DNA of 64,000 bases from Bacteroidota bacterium (GCA_006218065.1 VBWE01000013.1:103503-167502), one strand, 5' to 3'; shown: positions 43,289 to 53,175, numbered from the stretch's first letter. Program-made: numbers and translations. Notes: generated by a model not told the origin, from the letters alone.

Positions 43289-44542
43289 AATCGTGCGGTG
43301 AATATCCGCATCGGTATGCGCCGAAGAAACAAAACCGACTTCATATCCCGAAGGGCCGAGGTAAATGCCGCGTTCGAGTAATTCCGCATGAAGCACTTTG
43401 AAGATATTCATGCTTTCACCATCGATATCACCTGCGCTGCGGATATGTTCTTTCGTGGTAAAAGCGATCCACCAGATGGAGCCGGTGCGGAACATCTTTA
43501 CCGGGTAATTTTTCCGGCGTGCATGGTTTGAAATACCGTCGCAGAGCAAAACCGTTTTTCGTTCCAGTTCTTCATAAAAGCCCGGCTTCAGGCATTCGGA
43601 AAGCTGCGCAATACCTGCACTCATCGCTACCGGGTTGCCGGAAAGCGTGCCCGCCTGGTACACATTTCCTTCGGGCGAGATATGCGCCATGTTTTTCGCG
43701 CTCGACGCGTAAGCGCCCACAGGCAATCCGCCGCCGATGATTTTTCCGAAGGTGATGATGTCGGGCTGAATATCGTAAAGTCCCGCAGCCCCGGTAAAGC
43801 CGGCGCGGAAGCCGGAAATCACTTCGTCGAAAATCAGCAGTGTGTTTTGGGTTGTGCAGATTTCGCGCAGGTAGCGCAGAAATGTTTCCGACTGCAAAAG
43901 CAAACCGTTGTTGGCCGGGATCGGTTCGATGATCACGGCCGCAATTTGTCCTGCGTGTTTTTCAAATGCTTCGTTCAGTGCGGAAATACTGTCGAGCGGA
44001 ATCACGATCGTTTCCTGCGCGAACGCTTCCGGCACGCCGGCGGACGAAGACGTTCCGAACGTCACCAGTCCCGACCCGGCTTTGACGAGCATGGCGTCGG
44101 TATGCCCGTGGTAGCATCCTTCGAACTTCAGGATCTTGCTCCGGCCGGTAATGCCGCGCGCAAGCCGCAGCGCACTCATCACGGCTTCGGTTCCCGAACT
44201 CACGAAACGGATTTTTTCGATGAAGCGGTGATTGGAAATTATAAGTTCCGCGAGGTCGTTTTCCAGCGCAGTAGGCGCTCCGAATGAAGTGCCGTAGTCC
44301 AGCGCTTTGATTACACGTCGTTTTACTTCCGGGTGCGCATGGCCCAGGATCAGCGGTCCCCAGGAACAGCAATAGTCAATGAACTCATTCCCGTCCGCAT
44401 CCCAGATCCGGCTTCCCGACCCGCGCTCGATGAACAGGGGTGTTCCGCCGACCGAACGGAAAGCGCGCACGGGAGAATTGACTCCGCCGGGAAAATAAGT
44501 TTTGGCTTTTTCGAAAAGTTCGGAAGATCGGTCGCGGCGCAT
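43247..44542 (-). CDS. hemL: Glutamate-1-semialdehyde 2,1-aminomutase
   Basis: A 431-residue PLP enzyme of the C5 haem pathway that converts glutamate-1-semialdehyde to 5-aminolevulinate. Signature blocks: FPGGVNSPVRAFRSVGGTPL, FIDYCCSWGPLILGHAHPEV, FVSSGTEAVMSALRLARGIT, FEGCYHGHTDAMLVKAGSG, LIFDEVISGFRAG and the PLP-Lys block TFGKIIGGGLPVGAY. Full length. The 3' end overlaps the convergent UbiA-like gene. Repeat copy G lies directly upstream of its -7 box. Confidence 0.96.
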   Translation of the reverse strand: MRRDRSSELFEKAKTYFPGGVNSPVRAFRSVGGTPLFIERGSGSRIWDADGNEFIDYCCSWGPLILGHAHPEVKRRVIKALDYGTSFGAPTALENDLAELIISNHRFIEKIRFVSSGTEAVMSALRLARGITGRSKILKFEGCYHGHTDAMLVKAGSGLVTFGTSSSAGVPEAFAQETIVIPLDSISALNEAFEKHAGQIAAVIIEPIPANNGLLLQSETFLRYLREICTTQNTLLIFDEVISGFRAGFTGAAGLYDIQPDIITFGKIIGGGLPVGAYASSAKNMAHISPEGNVYQAGTLSGNPVAMSAGIAQLSECLKPGFYEELERKTVLLCDGISNHARRKNYPVKMFRTGSIWWIAFTTKEHIRSAGDIDGESMNIFKVLHAELLERGIYLGPSGYEVGFVSSAHTDADIHRTISAFEEALDIACGK

Positions 44543-44567
44543 GATTTCGGTGTTTGTAAAACGTCCG

Positions 44568-44575
44568 CAAAGATA
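44568..44575 (-). promoter_or_regulatory. -7 box of hemL
   Basis: TATCTTTG on the minus strand, 25 bp upstream of the start. The terminus of repeat copy G (44588-44595; TTTTAAAC on the minus strand) lies 12 bp upstream of it. Confidence 0.65.
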
Positions 44576-44587
44576 AGGGCAAAGACG

Positions 44588-44749
44588 GTTTAAAATTCCT
44601 TCGGAATAGTCTTCTGCTAAGCGGCAGTCGGCAGGAGGCAGCAGCAGTATTTGTATTACGGCAATACGAGCAACACGCGAAGCGCACTTCGTTGACTGCT
44701 GCTGCCGACTGCCACTGCCGACTGGATCTATTCCGAAGGAATTTTAAAC
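44588..44749. repeat. Dispersed palindromic repeat, copy G (short form)
   Basis: GTTTAAAA at 44588 and TTTTAAAC at 44742-44749, with a total of about 160 bp. The subterminal arm segments of the long copies are missing: TTCCTTCGGAATAG joins directly to GCGGCAGTCGGCAGGAGGCA, and the right side ends ATTCCGAAGGAATTTTAAAC. The centre lacks the CCTGGAAAATCCAGG hairpin but keeps TATTTGTATTACGGCAATAC and ACGCGAAGCGCACTTCGTTG. It shows the minimum set of parts of the family. Confidence 0.9.
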
Positions 44750-44783
44750 GATCTTGCAACTGTTTATGCGAAGCGGGAAAACG

Positions 44784-47717
44784 ATGATGAAATGCCGGAC
44801 CTGGGGAATCTGTCTTGTACTGCATTTGATAATGACGGGTCTTTCCGCGCAGGAACTTTTTTTCAGGAGCATCGGTACCGACCAGGGCCTGCCCAGTTCG
44901 GAGACCTACCAACTGTTGCAGGATAAAAACGGGTACATCTGGATCGCTACTGACGGCGGCGTGAGCCGGTATGACGGAAGTTCGGTCACCAATTTCACCA
45001 CCAAAGAAGGGCTCAGCGAAAATGTGATCCTCGGTTTGTACGAAGACCGCAAGGGTCGGATCTGGTTTCGTGCGCTTTCGGGGGAGATCAGTTTTTTCGA
45101 CGGGGAAAAGATTACCGGCATTGCAGCGAACCCGGAATTGCGGAAGATCATGAACCGCTGTTTCATCACCTCGTTTTTTCTTGGTGAGATGGACACGCTT
45201 TATTGCGGAACAGGCGGCACTAATGATGTGATAAAAATTCCTCCCGCCGGGAATTATAAAAAAATCATTCACCAGAAATTTTCGGGCGCTAAAGTATTTA
45301 TCCTCGAAAACAAAACACGGAAACGGGAACTGCTCGCCGGTTTTACCAGCGACATGAATCCCCGTGCGGTAACTGTTGTTTCCTGTGAAGGGAAGCTGGT
45401 TCCAATCGCACTTCGTACAATCCCGGCGGTATTTGATAATGCCTGCAGGGTGATGAAAGATCGTGAAGGAAATACCTGGACATGCAATTTTAAAGAACTT
45501 GCCAAAATTTCGCCTGAAGGGAAAACGACATACTATTTGTTCGATCATGAAATTCTCAAAGTGTACCAGGACCACGACGGCGATCTCTGGCTGGGCATGA
45601 AAAGAGGCGGCGTGTTTTTTTATAAAGATTCGAAGCTGGACCGGGAACCTTTGCATTTTCTCCGGGAACAATCTGTTGCCGATATCCTGCACGACCGGGA
45701 AGGTTCGATCTGGATCTGTACGACGGATAAAGGAGTATTCCAGTCGCTCAGCAAGAATATTTTCATCGTGGAAACCGGGAATGAAAAAGTCGCCGAATTT
45801 TTCAGAACTTCCGGCAGCCTGCATATCGCCATCGCGCCGCGTAAAGAACTGGTGGTTGCTGCAACGGGCAGCATATCATATAAGGAGAAGAGTATGGATG
45901 CGCTTCCCGCTTCAGGCGAACTGATGCATCTCTGCGGCACATCCGGGGGATTTTTTTACGCTACGAACCAGGGATTGTTTTTTTTCGACGGTGACGGCCG
46001 CGCAAAGGAAATTATGGATGGCGAAAAACATATCAGTTATGTGCGCAGCATATTGCCTGCCGGTGAAGACAGCGTTTTTTTGACGGGGTATGGAAACTAC
46101 AGCTTTATTGTAAACCAGTCGCTTCGTCTGCAGAAAACCACGCCTTTCATTATCAATGCTGCAACCCGTTTGCGGAACGGAAAAATTATTTTCGGAACAA
46201 GAGGTCAGAACGGTTTGTTCCAGCTGGAAGGTGACAGTTTTCGCAGTTTTCTTCCTGCATTCGGTGAACTGAAAACAAGAGTCAATTGCCTGGCGGAAGA
46301 TGACCAGGGAAACCTCTGGATAGGTACGAGTGAAAAAGGCGTGTTCTGCTATTCCGGTAACAAGCTGTATTCTTTCCACGAGCAGGCGGAACTTCCTTCC
46401 AACAAAATAAATGCGCTGGATTTCGACGGGCAGGGTCATCTCTGGCTGGCGACCAACAAGGGTCTGTGCAAAATCGAATACCCGTCGGGCCCCGGGAAAG
46501 CGACGGTACAGGCTTTCGGGAAAAACAACGGTTTGCCCGGAACGGAAACGGAGAAGCTGGTTTATTTCAACCAGCGTATCTGGTGTGCCACGAAAGAACA
46601 GCTTTTTTATTTCGACCCGGTCCGGCTGTCGAAGAACCCGGTTGCGCCTCCCGTGCTGATCCGGTCGGTGTCGGTGAATGCGAAACCGGTTGACGCTGCG
46701 GAAAAAAAAGAATTGCAATACGATGAGAACAATGTCAGCTTCGTGCTGAACGGGATGACTTTCCGCAGGAGAAATGAAAAGGAATACATGTACAAGCTGG
46801 AAGGTTACGATTCGGACTGGCAGCGTTCTTCCACAGGCAATGTGCAGTATACGAACCTGCCGCCGGGGACGTATTCGTTCATTTCATACGCGCTGAATGA
46901 CAGCGGTGTAAAAAGCGCCGAACCTGCGAAATGGAATTTCTCGATCCGGAAGCCGTTCTGGCTCACCAGCTGGTTCATCACGGGCATGATTTTGCTGGCG
47001 ATCGCCGCCGGTTACCTTATGGCCATGCGTTGGGTGGCGCGTGTGCGGAGGCGTGAAAGGGAAAAAGCGAAACTGAGCAAGATGCTTTCCGAATTCCAGC
47101 TCACGGCATTGCGCGCGCAGATGAACCCGCATTTTATTTTCAACGCCATCAGTTCCATCCAGCATTATATCCTGCAGAACGAAGTGCAGCAATCGTACAA
47201 TTATCTCGCGAAGTTTTCCAAACTCATACGCAATGTGCTCGATCATTCGAAGGAAGAGGAATTGCTGCTGGGCGCTGAAATGGAAACGCTGCAATTGTAC
47301 GTCGAACTTGAGCAACTGCGTTTCAACGAACCTTTCGCGTTCCGGCTCGAGCTCGACCCCGGGATCGATCCGGAGAGCATGTATATTCCGACCATGCTCA
47401 TCCAGCCTTTCCTGGAAAATGCGATCTGGCACGGGCTGATGCCGAAGCAGGGCGGCGGAACACTGGTTTTGATTTTCCGCAGGCAACCGTCGGGCATGGA
47501 AATCATCATTGAAGACAACGGCATCGGCCGCGAAGCTTCCGCCCGGCAAAAACGTGAACACGAATCGAGGGGCATGCAGATTGTCGGCGAGCGGATCGCG
47601 GTATTGAACACGAAGCCCGGGGGCGGTTATATGCTGCACGTGACCGATCTCAAAAACAAAGCGGGCGAAGCCTGCGGAACACGCATTGCACTTTTTATAC
47701 CGGCAATCCATGAGTAA
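44784..47717 (+). CDS. Propeller-domain sensor histidine kinase (LytS/YehU type)
   Basis: A 977-residue membrane kinase. The ATG at 44784 is preferred (signal MMKCRTWGICLVLHLIMTGL), though in-frame TTG and ATG codons lie a few residues upstream. The periplasmic part has regulator-propeller repeats (IGTDQGLPSSETYQLLQDKN; GYIWIATDGGVSRYDGSS; GLPGTETEKL) and a Y_Y_Y domain (FRRRNEKEYMYKLEGYDSDW; TNLPPGTYSFISYALND). A transmembrane helix (SWFITGMILLAIAAGYLMAM) follows. The kinase has the phospho-His in ALRAQMNPHFIFNAISSIQH (about residue 783) and the ATP site IIIEDNGIGREA. Its LytTR partner follows immediately. Confidence 0.92.
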   Translation: MMKCRTWGICLVLHLIMTGLSAQELFFRSIGTDQGLPSSETYQLLQDKNGYIWIATDGGVSRYDGSSVTNFTTKEGLSENVILGLYEDRKGRIWFRALSGEISFFDGEKITGIAANPELRKIMNRCFITSFFLGEMDTLYCGTGGTNDVIKIPPAGNYKKIIHQKFSGAKVFILENKTRKRELLAGFTSDMNPRAVTVVSCEGKLVPIALRTIPAVFDNACRVMKDREGNTWTCNFKELAKISPEGKTTYYLFDHEILKVYQDHDGDLWLGMKRGGVFFYKDSKLDREPLHFLREQSVADILHDREGSIWICTTDKGVFQSLSKNIFIVETGNEKVAEFFRTSGSLHIAIAPRKELVVAATGSISYKEKSMDALPASGELMHLCGTSGGFFYATNQGLFFFDGDGRAKEIMDGEKHISYVRSILPAGEDSVFLTGYGNYSFIVNQSLRLQKTTPFIINAATRLRNGKIIFGTRGQNGLFQLEGDSFRSFLPAFGELKTRVNCLAEDDQGNLWIGTSEKGVFCYSGNKLYSFHEQAELPSNKINALDFDGQGHLWLATNKGLCKIEYPSGPGKATVQAFGKNNGLPGTETEKLVYFNQRIWCATKEQLFYFDPVRLSKNPVAPPVLIRSVSVNAKPVDAAEKKELQYDENNVSFVLNGMTFRRRNEKEYMYKLEGYDSDWQRSSTGNVQYTNLPPGTYSFISYALNDSGVKSAEPAKWNFSIRKPFWLTSWFITGMILLAIAAGYLMAMRWVARVRRREREKAKLSKMLSEFQLTALRAQMNPHFIFNAISSIQHYILQNEVQQSYNYLAKFSKLIRNVLDHSKEEELLLGAEMETLQLYVELEQLRFNEPFAFRLELDPGIDPESMYIPTMLIQPFLENAIWHGLMPKQGGGTLVLIFRRQPSGMEIIIEDNGIGREASARQKREHESRGMQIVGERIAVLNTKPGGGYMLHVTDLKNKAGEACGTRIALFIPAIHE

Positions 47718-47817
47718 ACGCAGAAAAGGCACGGCCGTTAAATCAGCAAACCTGCCGTTGGATCAAAATAAGGCCCGAAAGAAAAAAAAGAGCCGGGAAG
47801 GTCCTTCTTTTGTATCC

Positions 47818-48579
47818 ATGGAAATAAGGAGCATACTGGTGGAGGACGAATTCAAAGTGCGGCAGGTGCTTGTCGATCTGCTCGGTCGTTTTTGCCCGGA
47901 AGTAAAAGTACTGGCGGAAGCTTCCAATATCGACGAAGCCACGGAGCAGATCGAACGGCTGAAACCCGATCTTGTTTTCCTGGATATCGAGATGCCCGGC
48001 GGGAACGGTTTCGAACTGCTGGCCCGTTTCAGGAACCCGGATTTCAAAACCATTTTCGTTACTTCTTACGGTCATTATGCCATCCGCGCCATTCGTTTCA
48101 GCGCGCTGGATTATTTACTCAAGCCGGTGATGATCGAGGACCTGCAGCAGGCTGTGGAACGCGCGCGCGCGCGTATTTCCGCGCCGGAACAGAAACAGCA
48201 ATACGAACTGCTAACCGAAAATCTCGCGGAGAAAAAAACGCCTGCGAAGCTGATGCTGAACAATAAAAGCAAGCTGGAGTATATCGAAACGAAAGACATC
48301 ACATACCTCGAAGGCGACGGCAATTACACGAATATCCACCTCTCGGGCGGCCGCCGGCACTGCCTGTCGCGCACGCTCCGCGAATTTGAAGAAATGCTCT
48401 GCGAAGCCGGCTCCGATTTCGTGCGCATCCACAAAGGCTATATCGTGAATATGCTTTATGTGAAACATATCGAACGCGGCGAACGTTTTGCGCTTTTGCT
48501 GAAGGACGATACGCGCCTGGAAGTTTCGCGCCGGAAAAAACCGGAGTTGCTGGAACGGCTGCAGGCGGTGGTGCACTGA
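47818..48579 (+). CDS. LytTR-family response regulator
   Basis: A protein of 253 residues from the ATG at 47818 (MEIRSILVEDEFKVRQVLVD). An ATG at 47710, overlapping the kinase stop, would add a 36-residue Lys-rich extension, which is unusual for the family. The receiver domain has acidic ED at 9-10, phospho-acceptor D56 in PDLVFLDIEMPGGNGFELL, and K in DYLLKPV. The LytTR DNA-binding domain runs from about 150 (YIETKDITYLEGDGNYTNIH; RTLREFEEML; FVRIHKGYIVNMLYVKHIE). It is the cognate partner of the preceding kinase; targets are unknown, but the two secreted-protein genes downstream are candidates. Confidence 0.93.
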   Translation: MEIRSILVEDEFKVRQVLVDLLGRFCPEVKVLAEASNIDEATEQIERLKPDLVFLDIEMPGGNGFELLARFRNPDFKTIFVTSYGHYAIRAIRFSALDYLLKPVMIEDLQQAVERARARISAPEQKQQYELLTENLAEKKTPAKLMLNNKSKLEYIETKDITYLEGDGNYTNIHLSGGRRHCLSRTLREFEEMLCEAGSDFVRIHKGYIVNMLYVKHIERGERFALLLKDDTRLEVSRRKKPELLERLQAVVH

Positions 48580-48784
48580 GCAGTCCCTGGTTTGTTTTTT
48601 GAGCAAACGGCGATATACCGGCTCGTGGTTCCGTTGCCTAAATTTTCCCGTCTTACCCTCGCTTATCCCTGTTTCAGCTTCATGACTGCCGTTCTTTTGC
48701 AGAGCATGAGAACTCAAACTGCCGTGTAGCAGCGCGTATACCGAAAAGCGAAACGAGTAGGTGAAACGGGAAAATAAAAACAAA

Positions 48785-50134
48785 ATGAAAAAGAAACTCT
48801 TCCTTCAGATCGCGGCTGTCCCGCTGTTACTTTCAAGCGCTGACCTGGCTGCACAAGCCGTTAACGGCAGCGGGACATTGAACAAAGTATCCAAATTTAC
48901 AGTGACGGGTTCCGTTATCGGCGATTCACAGATCAGCGACAACGGTACGAACGTCGGCATCAACAATACAGCACCCGGCAACAAACTCGCAGTAAATACT
49001 GCCGCTACCAACGACGGTATCCAGGTAAAACAAACCGGTACATCGGCTGCGATTCTTTCGCTTTACAGCAGCAACACCGGCGGACATAACTGGAACATGT
49101 TTTCGGCAGGCAGCGCGAACGCACAGGGCGCCGGCAATTTTACCATTTACGATGCAACGTCGGGTTTTCTGAAAGACCGTTTCTTTATCCAGGGCTCGAC
49201 CGGAAATACAGGCGTGGGTATCGGCTACAATAACACAATCACTTCGCCGTCGACCAAATTGCACGTAGCAACCGCAACGGCCGACGACGGTATCCGTGTT
49301 TCACAGACCAGTACGAAAGCTTCAGTAGTGGGACTTTACAATACAACAGCAAGTGCGCACAACTGGGAAATGCAATCAACCGGCAATACAAGCACACAAG
49401 GTTCGGGTAATTTCATCATTACCGACAAAACTGCAGCGGCTGATCGTTTCTTCATCAAAGGCAGCAACGGTTTCATCGGGATGAATACGATCAACCCGCT
49501 TCAGCATCTGCATGTGGGCGGAAATATTCTGCTTGACGGTACTGCGTCGTCGGTATTTTTCGGGGAAGCTGCGGGCGGTTATTCCGCTGGCGAATACGGC
49601 ATCGAATACGACAAACCTGCAGGCCTGGCCGGCGGCCTCAATTTCTGGAAACCTTTCGGAGCGCCGAGCAACGGGACGCTGATGAATTATGTACTCTATC
49701 TCAACGACCAGGGCAAAGTGGGCATCAATACGAATAATCCCACCGTACAACTTACTGTCAACGGCAAAACGCTGATTGGCGATCCCTCGGTAGTAACGAC
49801 TCCGGGTACTTATAACCTGTACGTACAGAATGGAATTCTTACGGACAGAGTCCGCGTGTCTGTCGTGAACTCCGCAACCTGGGCCGATTACGTGTTTGCA
49901 GATAATTACAAACTGCGCCCGCTGCAGGAAGTGGAAACCTTCATCAGCGCCAACAAGCATTTGCCCGAAGTTCCGAGCGCCTGTGAAGTGGAGGAGAACG
50001 GAATCGACATGGCGGAAATGGATGCCACGCTGCTGAAGAAGATCGAAGAACTCACCTTGTACATCATCGAGCAGAACAAGAAGATGGATGCGCAGGAACG
50101 CAGGATTTCGCAACTGGAACGCGAAAAGAAGTAA
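48785..50134 (+). CDS. Secreted fibre-like protein with C-terminal coiled coil
   Basis: A 449-residue secreted protein; the ATG at 48785 opens the signal peptide (MKKKLFLQIAAVPLLLSSAD ending LAAQ). It begins with the NGSGTLNKVSKFTVTGSVIG block seen in Bacteroidota fibre-like proteins. Three related repeats with NDGIQVKQTGTSAAILSLYS / DDGIRVSQTSTKASVVGLYN follow. The C-terminus (WADYVFADNYKLRPLQEVET; HLPEVPSACEVEENGIDMAE) ends in a coiled coil (KKIEELTLYIIEQNKKMDAQ). This tail is common in Bacteroidota proteins related to phage tail-fibre chaperone regions. No T9SS domain. Role unknown, perhaps surface adhesion. Confidence 0.75.
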   Translation: MKKKLFLQIAAVPLLLSSADLAAQAVNGSGTLNKVSKFTVTGSVIGDSQISDNGTNVGINNTAPGNKLAVNTAATNDGIQVKQTGTSAAILSLYSSNTGGHNWNMFSAGSANAQGAGNFTIYDATSGFLKDRFFIQGSTGNTGVGIGYNNTITSPSTKLHVATATADDGIRVSQTSTKASVVGLYNTTASAHNWEMQSTGNTSTQGSGNFIITDKTAAADRFFIKGSNGFIGMNTINPLQHLHVGGNILLDGTASSVFFGEAAGGYSAGEYGIEYDKPAGLAGGLNFWKPFGAPSNGTLMNYVLYLNDQGKVGINTNNPTVQLTVNGKTLIGDPSVVTTPGTYNLYVQNGILTDRVRVSVVNSATWADYVFADNYKLRPLQEVETFISANKHLPEVPSACEVEENGIDMAEMDATLLKKIEELTLYIIEQNKKMDAQERRISQLEREKK

Positions 50135-50164
50135 GCAACGAAACGATCTCTAAAAAGACAGGAC

Positions 50165-53059
50165 ATGAAAAGACATATCATCGTTTCGATGCTGCTGTTG
50201 CTTTGCATCGCAGCGCGGCTGCCGGCGCAAAACTGGCAGCACAAGGGGCCGTTCAAGGACGCCGCCCCGGGGAACCTATTCAGAACCGGGAGGGCGGATT
50301 GTATCGCACTCGACCCGGGATTTGACGACGCGACCAACAAAAAAATGTACGTCGGTTCGTATTCCGGAGGACTTTGGGAATCGAGCGACGCGGGAGTGAA
50401 CTGGACAAGTCTCAGCGACGGAAGCCCCATGACGTATCACGGTGTTTCTGCACTGGCTGTTCAACCCGCTGGAGGAGTACTGTATGTTGCGGATTTCAAC
50501 CGGTACAACAGTTCGGGTAATACCGTGGTAGGCAACAGTGCGATCTATAAATATTTTCCCGGCAGCAGCACATGGACAACGACCGGCGTTTTGCCGGGTG
50601 TTTCGGGAGTCGTGATTGTGAATCACATCAAGATTCACCCGAGCACCAGCCAGATCGTATTTGCCGCGACCAATCAGGGTTTATTCCGTTCCATCAACTC
50701 CGGCAGTTCCTGGTCGCTTGTCAGCGCAGGCGCTTACGAAAATCTTGACTTCATGCCACGGACAGGCGGCAGCGGTGCTTATCCGTATTTTGTGTATGCA
50801 TCCGGTGACAAGAAGTTCACCGTATCATCGGATGACGGTGCAACTTTTTCGGCCGTTTCGTGCATGACCACTTTGCTCACACAGTACCAGGTAGGTTATG
50901 CGGATATGGCCTATACTGCCAGCACGATCAATCCCGGCGAACACTACATCTATTTGCTGGTGTTTCAGAGCGACCCGGGCGGTGTGACGGCGGATTTTCC
51001 GTATTCGGGAGTGAACAATGATGCTTACGCGGTGTACAAGTTCACATACAACAGCGGAACCGGAACGGAAACCTGTTCCGACCTGATGACCTACAAGGAA
51101 TATCACAATACCAGCGACCGGATGTGTATCGCCGCGAACGACAACGTAGTATATTTCGGCGGGGTGAGCATATTCAAGTTCAACACCAATTACCCGACAC
51201 GCATGTACAGGGTGAATCCTTCATCTGTTGCGGAATTGTATTACACTTTCGGAAGTTCTGTCGGTTACAATGTGAACGGTACACACGCCGATCAGCACGA
51301 TATAGTATTGCGCCCCGATCTCCAAACCATTTTTAATGCGAATGACGGCGGCTGCTACAGGCTGGACTATGTGCCCGCAAATACGCCCGACGATGGTGTG
51401 TATATCAATACCTGGACGGAGCGGAACATGGGTATGCACATTTCGCAGATATGGGGATTCTCAGGTGCAGAAGAAGATCCGGATTTTTACATGACCGGTG
51501 AAGCGGATAATAACGGATTTTATACCGATGCGACAACGACCACTGGCTTCTTCGGGGGAGAAACACCGGGTGCGCTGGTTGACAAGTACGACATGGATCA
51601 GCGTTTCTATCGCGGCAGTTCGTACAGTGCGGCGATTTCGCATTACAACAGCGGGACGATCACTACGCAAACGTCCTGGAATGCGGCATCAAGTTCCGAC
51701 GAGTGCTATTACAATCCGTATTCGACATTGAGCGGACCTTTTACGATCAATACCATCTTCCAGGATCCCAACCGGCCGGAACAGTTTTACTATGGAAGCA
51801 CGGGAACGCTGGATCATTTTTGTCCTTCGGGCAACATCTTCTCAATGAAGCTGCGGTACTCGCTTTTTTTCAATAATACCACATATCCCACCGATCCGAT
51901 CAAATGGTCCTCGTGGTACATGGTACCGAAAAGCATGGCTTTTTCCAAAGCGAACAAGAACAAAGTGTATTTCTGTACCACCAATTCCTATGATCCGACA
52001 GTCGGCGCCATCAACGGCCCCCCGCAGGTATTTGCCTATAACAGTTCGGATATCGACGATTCGTGGATCGGGCACAATGAAAACAACTGGATTTCGATCA
52101 CGCCCGATTTTCTTGCCGGCGCGTTCATGACAACCGTGCATCCGCATATCGACACGTCTGCAAAAGTGGTTTATGCCGGACTGGCAGCCAGCGACTGGGA
52201 TCCGGATAAAATCTGGCTCGCTTGTACTTACGTGCCGCTGAATCCCGGTATAAAAGTGCTCAAATATGAAAGTGGCGTGTGGACAGATTACAGCACAGGA
52301 ATCGCTGCAGGCGATATCCCGGTATCGATTGTATACGAGCAGGGGACCAACGACCAGCTTTACCTCGGCACTAACCGGAACATGTATTACCGGAACAACA
52401 CGATGACCGCTTGGGCGCTTTACGATACAGGTCTACCCCGCGTAGCCAGCGTGCAGATGCAGATTAATTATACGGAGAATACCGTGCGTACAGGAACTTA
52501 TGGCCGTGGTGTATGGTACTCCGATCTCAAATGCCCGGGCTCCCTGGATACGCTCATCACCGGTACGATCAGTGCCAACGCTTTTGTGGAAATGAAAAAT
52601 TCCATCACGGCCCAGAACCTGACGATCAGCAGCGGAGATGTGAAATTCCGTGCGGGTAATTACGTCGATCTGTTGCCCGATTTTCTCGTTACGGCGAATG
52701 CGAGCACAAAATTCCTTGCGTATATCCATAACTGTGACGGGCCCGGCCATACGCTGCGCAAGCCGCAGAAAGAAGATATGCAACTCCTGGATAATCCCGC
52801 GACTGCTGAAACGCGAATAGATCGTGAAATGCTCGGCATTTATCCCAACCCGAACGACGGGCATTTTTTCCTGCGCAAAGAAAGTGAAGGAAAAATGAAA
52901 ATCGAGATTTACAGCTCCATGGGCCAGCTCGTTTATATGAAAGCGGATATGAACGAATCGCAGCTTGAACTCGATCTTTCCGCACAGCCCGATGGCGTTT
53001 ATCTCGTCCGGGTAATCAGCGGCGATCGTATGCAAACCAAACGCATCATCAAACAATAG
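50165..53059 (+). CDS. Large secreted beta-propeller protein with T9SS sorting domain
   Basis: A 964-residue protein with a signal (MKRHIIVSMLLLLCIAARLPAQ). The body resembles VPS10/BNR-type propellers: GRADCIALDPGF, KMYVGSYSGGLWESSDAGVN, IVFAATNQGLFRSINSGSSW, KVYFCTTNS, LYLGTNRNMYYRNNTMTAW. Near the end is the short repeat common before T9SS tails (AQNLTISSGDVKFRAGNYVD). The last about 75 residues are a T9SS type A domain (LGIYPNPNDGHFFLRKESEG; PDGVYLVRVISGDRMQTKRI). It lies 30 bp after the fibre-like gene and is probably co-expressed with it. The propeller ligand is unknown. Confidence 0.88.
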   Translation: MKRHIIVSMLLLLCIAARLPAQNWQHKGPFKDAAPGNLFRTGRADCIALDPGFDDATNKKMYVGSYSGGLWESSDAGVNWTSLSDGSPMTYHGVSALAVQPAGGVLYVADFNRYNSSGNTVVGNSAIYKYFPGSSTWTTTGVLPGVSGVVIVNHIKIHPSTSQIVFAATNQGLFRSINSGSSWSLVSAGAYENLDFMPRTGGSGAYPYFVYASGDKKFTVSSDDGATFSAVSCMTTLLTQYQVGYADMAYTASTINPGEHYIYLLVFQSDPGGVTADFPYSGVNNDAYAVYKFTYNSGTGTETCSDLMTYKEYHNTSDRMCIAANDNVVYFGGVSIFKFNTNYPTRMYRVNPSSVAELYYTFGSSVGYNVNGTHADQHDIVLRPDLQTIFNANDGGCYRLDYVPANTPDDGVYINTWTERNMGMHISQIWGFSGAEEDPDFYMTGEADNNGFYTDATTTTGFFGGETPGALVDKYDMDQRFYRGSSYSAAISHYNSGTITTQTSWNAASSSDECYYNPYSTLSGPFTINTIFQDPNRPEQFYYGSTGTLDHFCPSGNIFSMKLRYSLFFNNTTYPTDPIKWSSWYMVPKSMAFSKANKNKVYFCTTNSYDPTVGAINGPPQVFAYNSSDIDDSWIGHNENNWISITPDFLAGAFMTTVHPHIDTSAKVVYAGLAASDWDPDKIWLACTYVPLNPGIKVLKYESGVWTDYSTGIAAGDIPVSIVYEQGTNDQLYLGTNRNMYYRNNTMTAWALYDTGLPRVASVQMQINYTENTVRTGTYGRGVWYSDLKCPGSLDTLITGTISANAFVEMKNSITAQNLTISSGDVKFRAGNYVDLLPDFLVTANASTKFLAYIHNCDGPGHTLRKPQKEDMQLLDNPATAETRIDREMLGIYPNPNDGHFFLRKESEGKMKIEIYSSMGQLVYMKADMNESQLELDLSAQPDGVYLVRVISGDRMQTKRIIKQ

Positions 53060-53077
53060 TTTTTTACCCCGATCTGT

Positions 53078-53117
53078 AAAGAGGCCGCCTGTTACCGGGT
53101 GGCTTCTTTATTTTTCC
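53078..53117 (+). terminator. Intrinsic terminator after the propeller protein gene
   Basis: AAAGAGGCCGCC (53078-53089) pairs with GGTGGCTTCTTT (53098-53109), 12 bp including two G-T wobbles, followed by a T-rich tract. Confidence 0.8.
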
Positions 53118-53167
53118 CCCGGGCCGGGCGATGACATTTGTCAGGGTTCGTACGAATTTCAAATCCA

Positions 53168-53175
53168 TATCTTTG
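53168..53175 (+). promoter_or_regulatory. -7 box of the kynurenine operon
   Basis: TATCTTTG, 24 bp upstream of the kynU ATG. A TTCG at 53147-53150 lies 17 bp upstream and could be a weak -33 element. Confidence 0.6.
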
